Source of the DNA: Tetrahymena thermophila SB210
Lineage: Eukaryota; Ciliophora; Oligohymenophorea; Hymenostomatida; Tetrahymenidae
Direction of reading: 5' to 3'
DNA length: 64,000 bases
Assembly: GCF_000189635.1 (NCBI RefSeq)
Contig: NW_002476454.1
Coordinates: forward strand, 434,001 to 498,000
Part shown: positions 62,289 to 64,000 of the stretch, piece after piece
How the letters are laid out: every line of letters starts with the position of its first letter
Position numbering within the stretch: position 1 is the stretch's first letter
Position numbers and translations under genes: made by a program
The notes under the pieces: generated by a model
Told to the model about the DNA's origin: nothing
The model's input: only the letters and a program-made list of their open reading frames with translations
Database searches by the model: none

Positions 62289-63904
62289 ACTAAATGCTAT
62301 TAAGAAAATTAAAAGCAATTGATAAAAAATTGAAAAAAAGAAATAGACGCCAAACATGAACAAATTAACATAAATACAACTAAGGCTTATATGTTGTTTA
62401 CTAATAATATAAAGAATATACTCAAAATATATATTTACTAAAATTGAAATGTTTCTTTAAATTCATATTTTTTATCTTTTTAAGTATATACCAAATAAAT
62501 TAAATAAAAGAAAATTAATTTCTAAAATTTAAATACTTCAATCAACAATAATATAAATTTAAAAATAATTTTACTTAAAATTTAGATTTTATATTAATTT
62601 ATTTTATCTTTTAATTATCCAAATAATTGTTATTTATTATATTTTATATATAGGCATAACTAATTTATGATTTTTATAAGCATTGATATTTGTAAAATTA
62701 AATTTTTTCTATCCTTAGTTTTTAATTACTTTACAAATCTGCAGAAGCTTCAAATTATTTGTAAAAAAGTGGTATCAAACAGCAGATAAAATCAACTTTT
62801 AGTTTCTAATAGTTAAAGTAATTTTATTCCTTTTAAATATAAAATGCTATCAATATAATAATTCTTAAATTTAAATGTTTTCTAAAAGTTATTACCTATT
62901 ATTTATGAATAATTTAAATTCAATAAATAAAAAAAATGAATTTAAAAAAACCTAAACAACAGATTTAAAAAGTAAGTTGTGCTTAATTTTTAACTATTAT
63001 TCTCATAAAAGTAAATATTTATTTGTTTTTTTTAACAATATCATAAATTATCAACTCTAAAAACATGAATATTTCAATAAAATAAAAATTAAACACTGAA
63101 TTAAAATATTTAATAATTACCAAAATTTTTGAAATCATTAAAAAACATATTAAAATAAATTTTTTTGAACAGAATATAAAAAAATTTACTTGTTTATTAT
63201 TTTAAAAATTATTTCAAGATAATAAACTTTAGAATATGACAAAAGAATATTTGAATTATAAATTTCCCATTTTTTCTTTTCTTTAAAATATTATCTCTTA
63301 AAGTAAACAAATAATAAGTAAACTTTTTAACCGGTTATAATAATAAATTTAATTAAATAAATAAATTTTAGATTTTAAAAATTCTGTGATTATCCAAACA
63401 AATAAAATGTAAAAATTTAAGAGAAATTAAAGATTTTATTTTATTTTTTGGACTATTAGAGTTTTCTTTACCTAAATAAATAAAAATTGAAACACCAATA
63501 ACTAACTATATTTGTTTATTTAATTATTAAATAAATTTACAGATTAAAATAAATTTTGAATATATTTTATTTAATAAATTTAATGAAAAGTAGTTAATTT
63601 AGTTTTTAAAAATTATAAATTATTTATGTTTATAAATTATGTGCAAAATATATTAAATTTAATATTTCATTTATTAATAGGTATAGTAATAACAGTAAGT
63701 AGCTTGGTTATTTATGGTTAAGATTGATGCTTTAATAAATTATTTAATTATTTTTGTTGTTATTTTTTGAAATTTATTCAAGTTGATAACAGGCAGAATC
63801 AAATTTGTAGATACTAGATTTAATTTTTTTTGATAGTATTTGTAAAAGTTAATACTTTATTGTAGTTACAACAAATAATTAAAATTAAGCAAGCAGTCAG
63901 AGTT
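62289..63904. other. Intergenic, A+T-rich
   Basis: No frame of coding character, no RNA gene or element recognised. The last 100 bases become less A+T-rich and form the leader of the gene that starts at 63905. Confidence 0.6.
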
Positions 63905-64000
63905 ATGAGCAAGGTAGAGTTTTAAAACCAATAGTAGGTTTCAACTAAAAATAAAAATTTGCAGCAAAGTTAGCTTAGAGGATTCAACATTAAAAATAGT
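63905..64000 (+). CDS. Start of a further gene (partial, Q-rich)
   Basis: ATG 63905 opens MSKVEFQNQQQVSTKNKNLQ and stays open for 32 codons to the window edge, with several TAA and TAG codons as Gln. The Gln/Asn/Lys composition resembles the N-termini of the other Q-rich genes here. No family can be named from this piece. Confidence 0.5.

Noticed and set aside
61948-62322. 124-codon plus-strand frame overlapping the secreted protein gene
   Set aside because: It is the next frame of the purine-rich GAAGAAAGAAGAGG repeats and has no start signal, signal peptide or independent conservation; the signal-peptide frame explains the region.

Overview
The window is nuclear DNA of a ciliate, most likely Tetrahymena or a close oligohymenophorean relative. 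It is about 80% A+T. All the long conserved proteins read through only if TAA and TAG mean glutamine and TGA is the sole stop. Genes are cut by short introns, mostly 46 to 90 bases, opening GTA and closing TAG or AAG. Introns of this size argue against Paramecium, whose introns are about 25 bases. I see no transposon, telomere repeat, rRNA, tRNA or CRISPR array, so this looks like an ordinary stretch of somatic chromosome. The genus is an inference from code, introns and composition. Intron positions were read by eye; in every gene listed the exon lengths sum to a multiple of three.

Layout: tail of a gene (1-74); Q/N-rich coiled-coil protein (794-3448, +); GOLD-like protein (3721-6596, -); retromer VPS35 (7415-10390, -); unknown 675-residue protein (11377-13404, +); DDX42-type helicase (13910-16981, +); CLN3-family membrane protein (17595-19317, +); small unknown protein (19681-20157, +); prion-like Q/N-rich protein (21493-25504, +); a 3071-residue AGC kinase of the Rim15/Greatwall/IRE group (26161-36330, +); mitochondrial Rieske protein (37170-39433, -); Arp10/Arp11-like protein (40255-41661, -); G-patch protein of GPATCH4 type (42800-43740, +); large scaffold-like protein, perhaps a nucleoporin (44566-48950, +); ATAD3 (49206-51086, +); membrane hybrid histidine kinase (51686-54806, -); Rab-like GTPase (55906-56618, +); a decayed RING fragment (57141-57262, -) beside the intact membrane RING protein (57536-59155, -); secreted repeat protein (61203-62288, +); start of one more gene (63905 to the end, +).

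The genes form no operon and no shared pathway. Several concern membrane traffic and endolysosomes (VPS35, CLN3, Rab, dynactin-like Arp), others mitochondria (Rieske, ATAD3), RNA processing (DDX42, GPATCH4) and signalling (AGC kinase, histidine kinase). Everything outside genes is very A+T-rich with microsatellites and a few inverted repeats. No clearly new multi-gene system is visible. The items most worth following are the giant kinase with its zinc finger and activation-segment insert, the secreted repeat protein, the hybrid histidine kinase, and the decayed RING copy.
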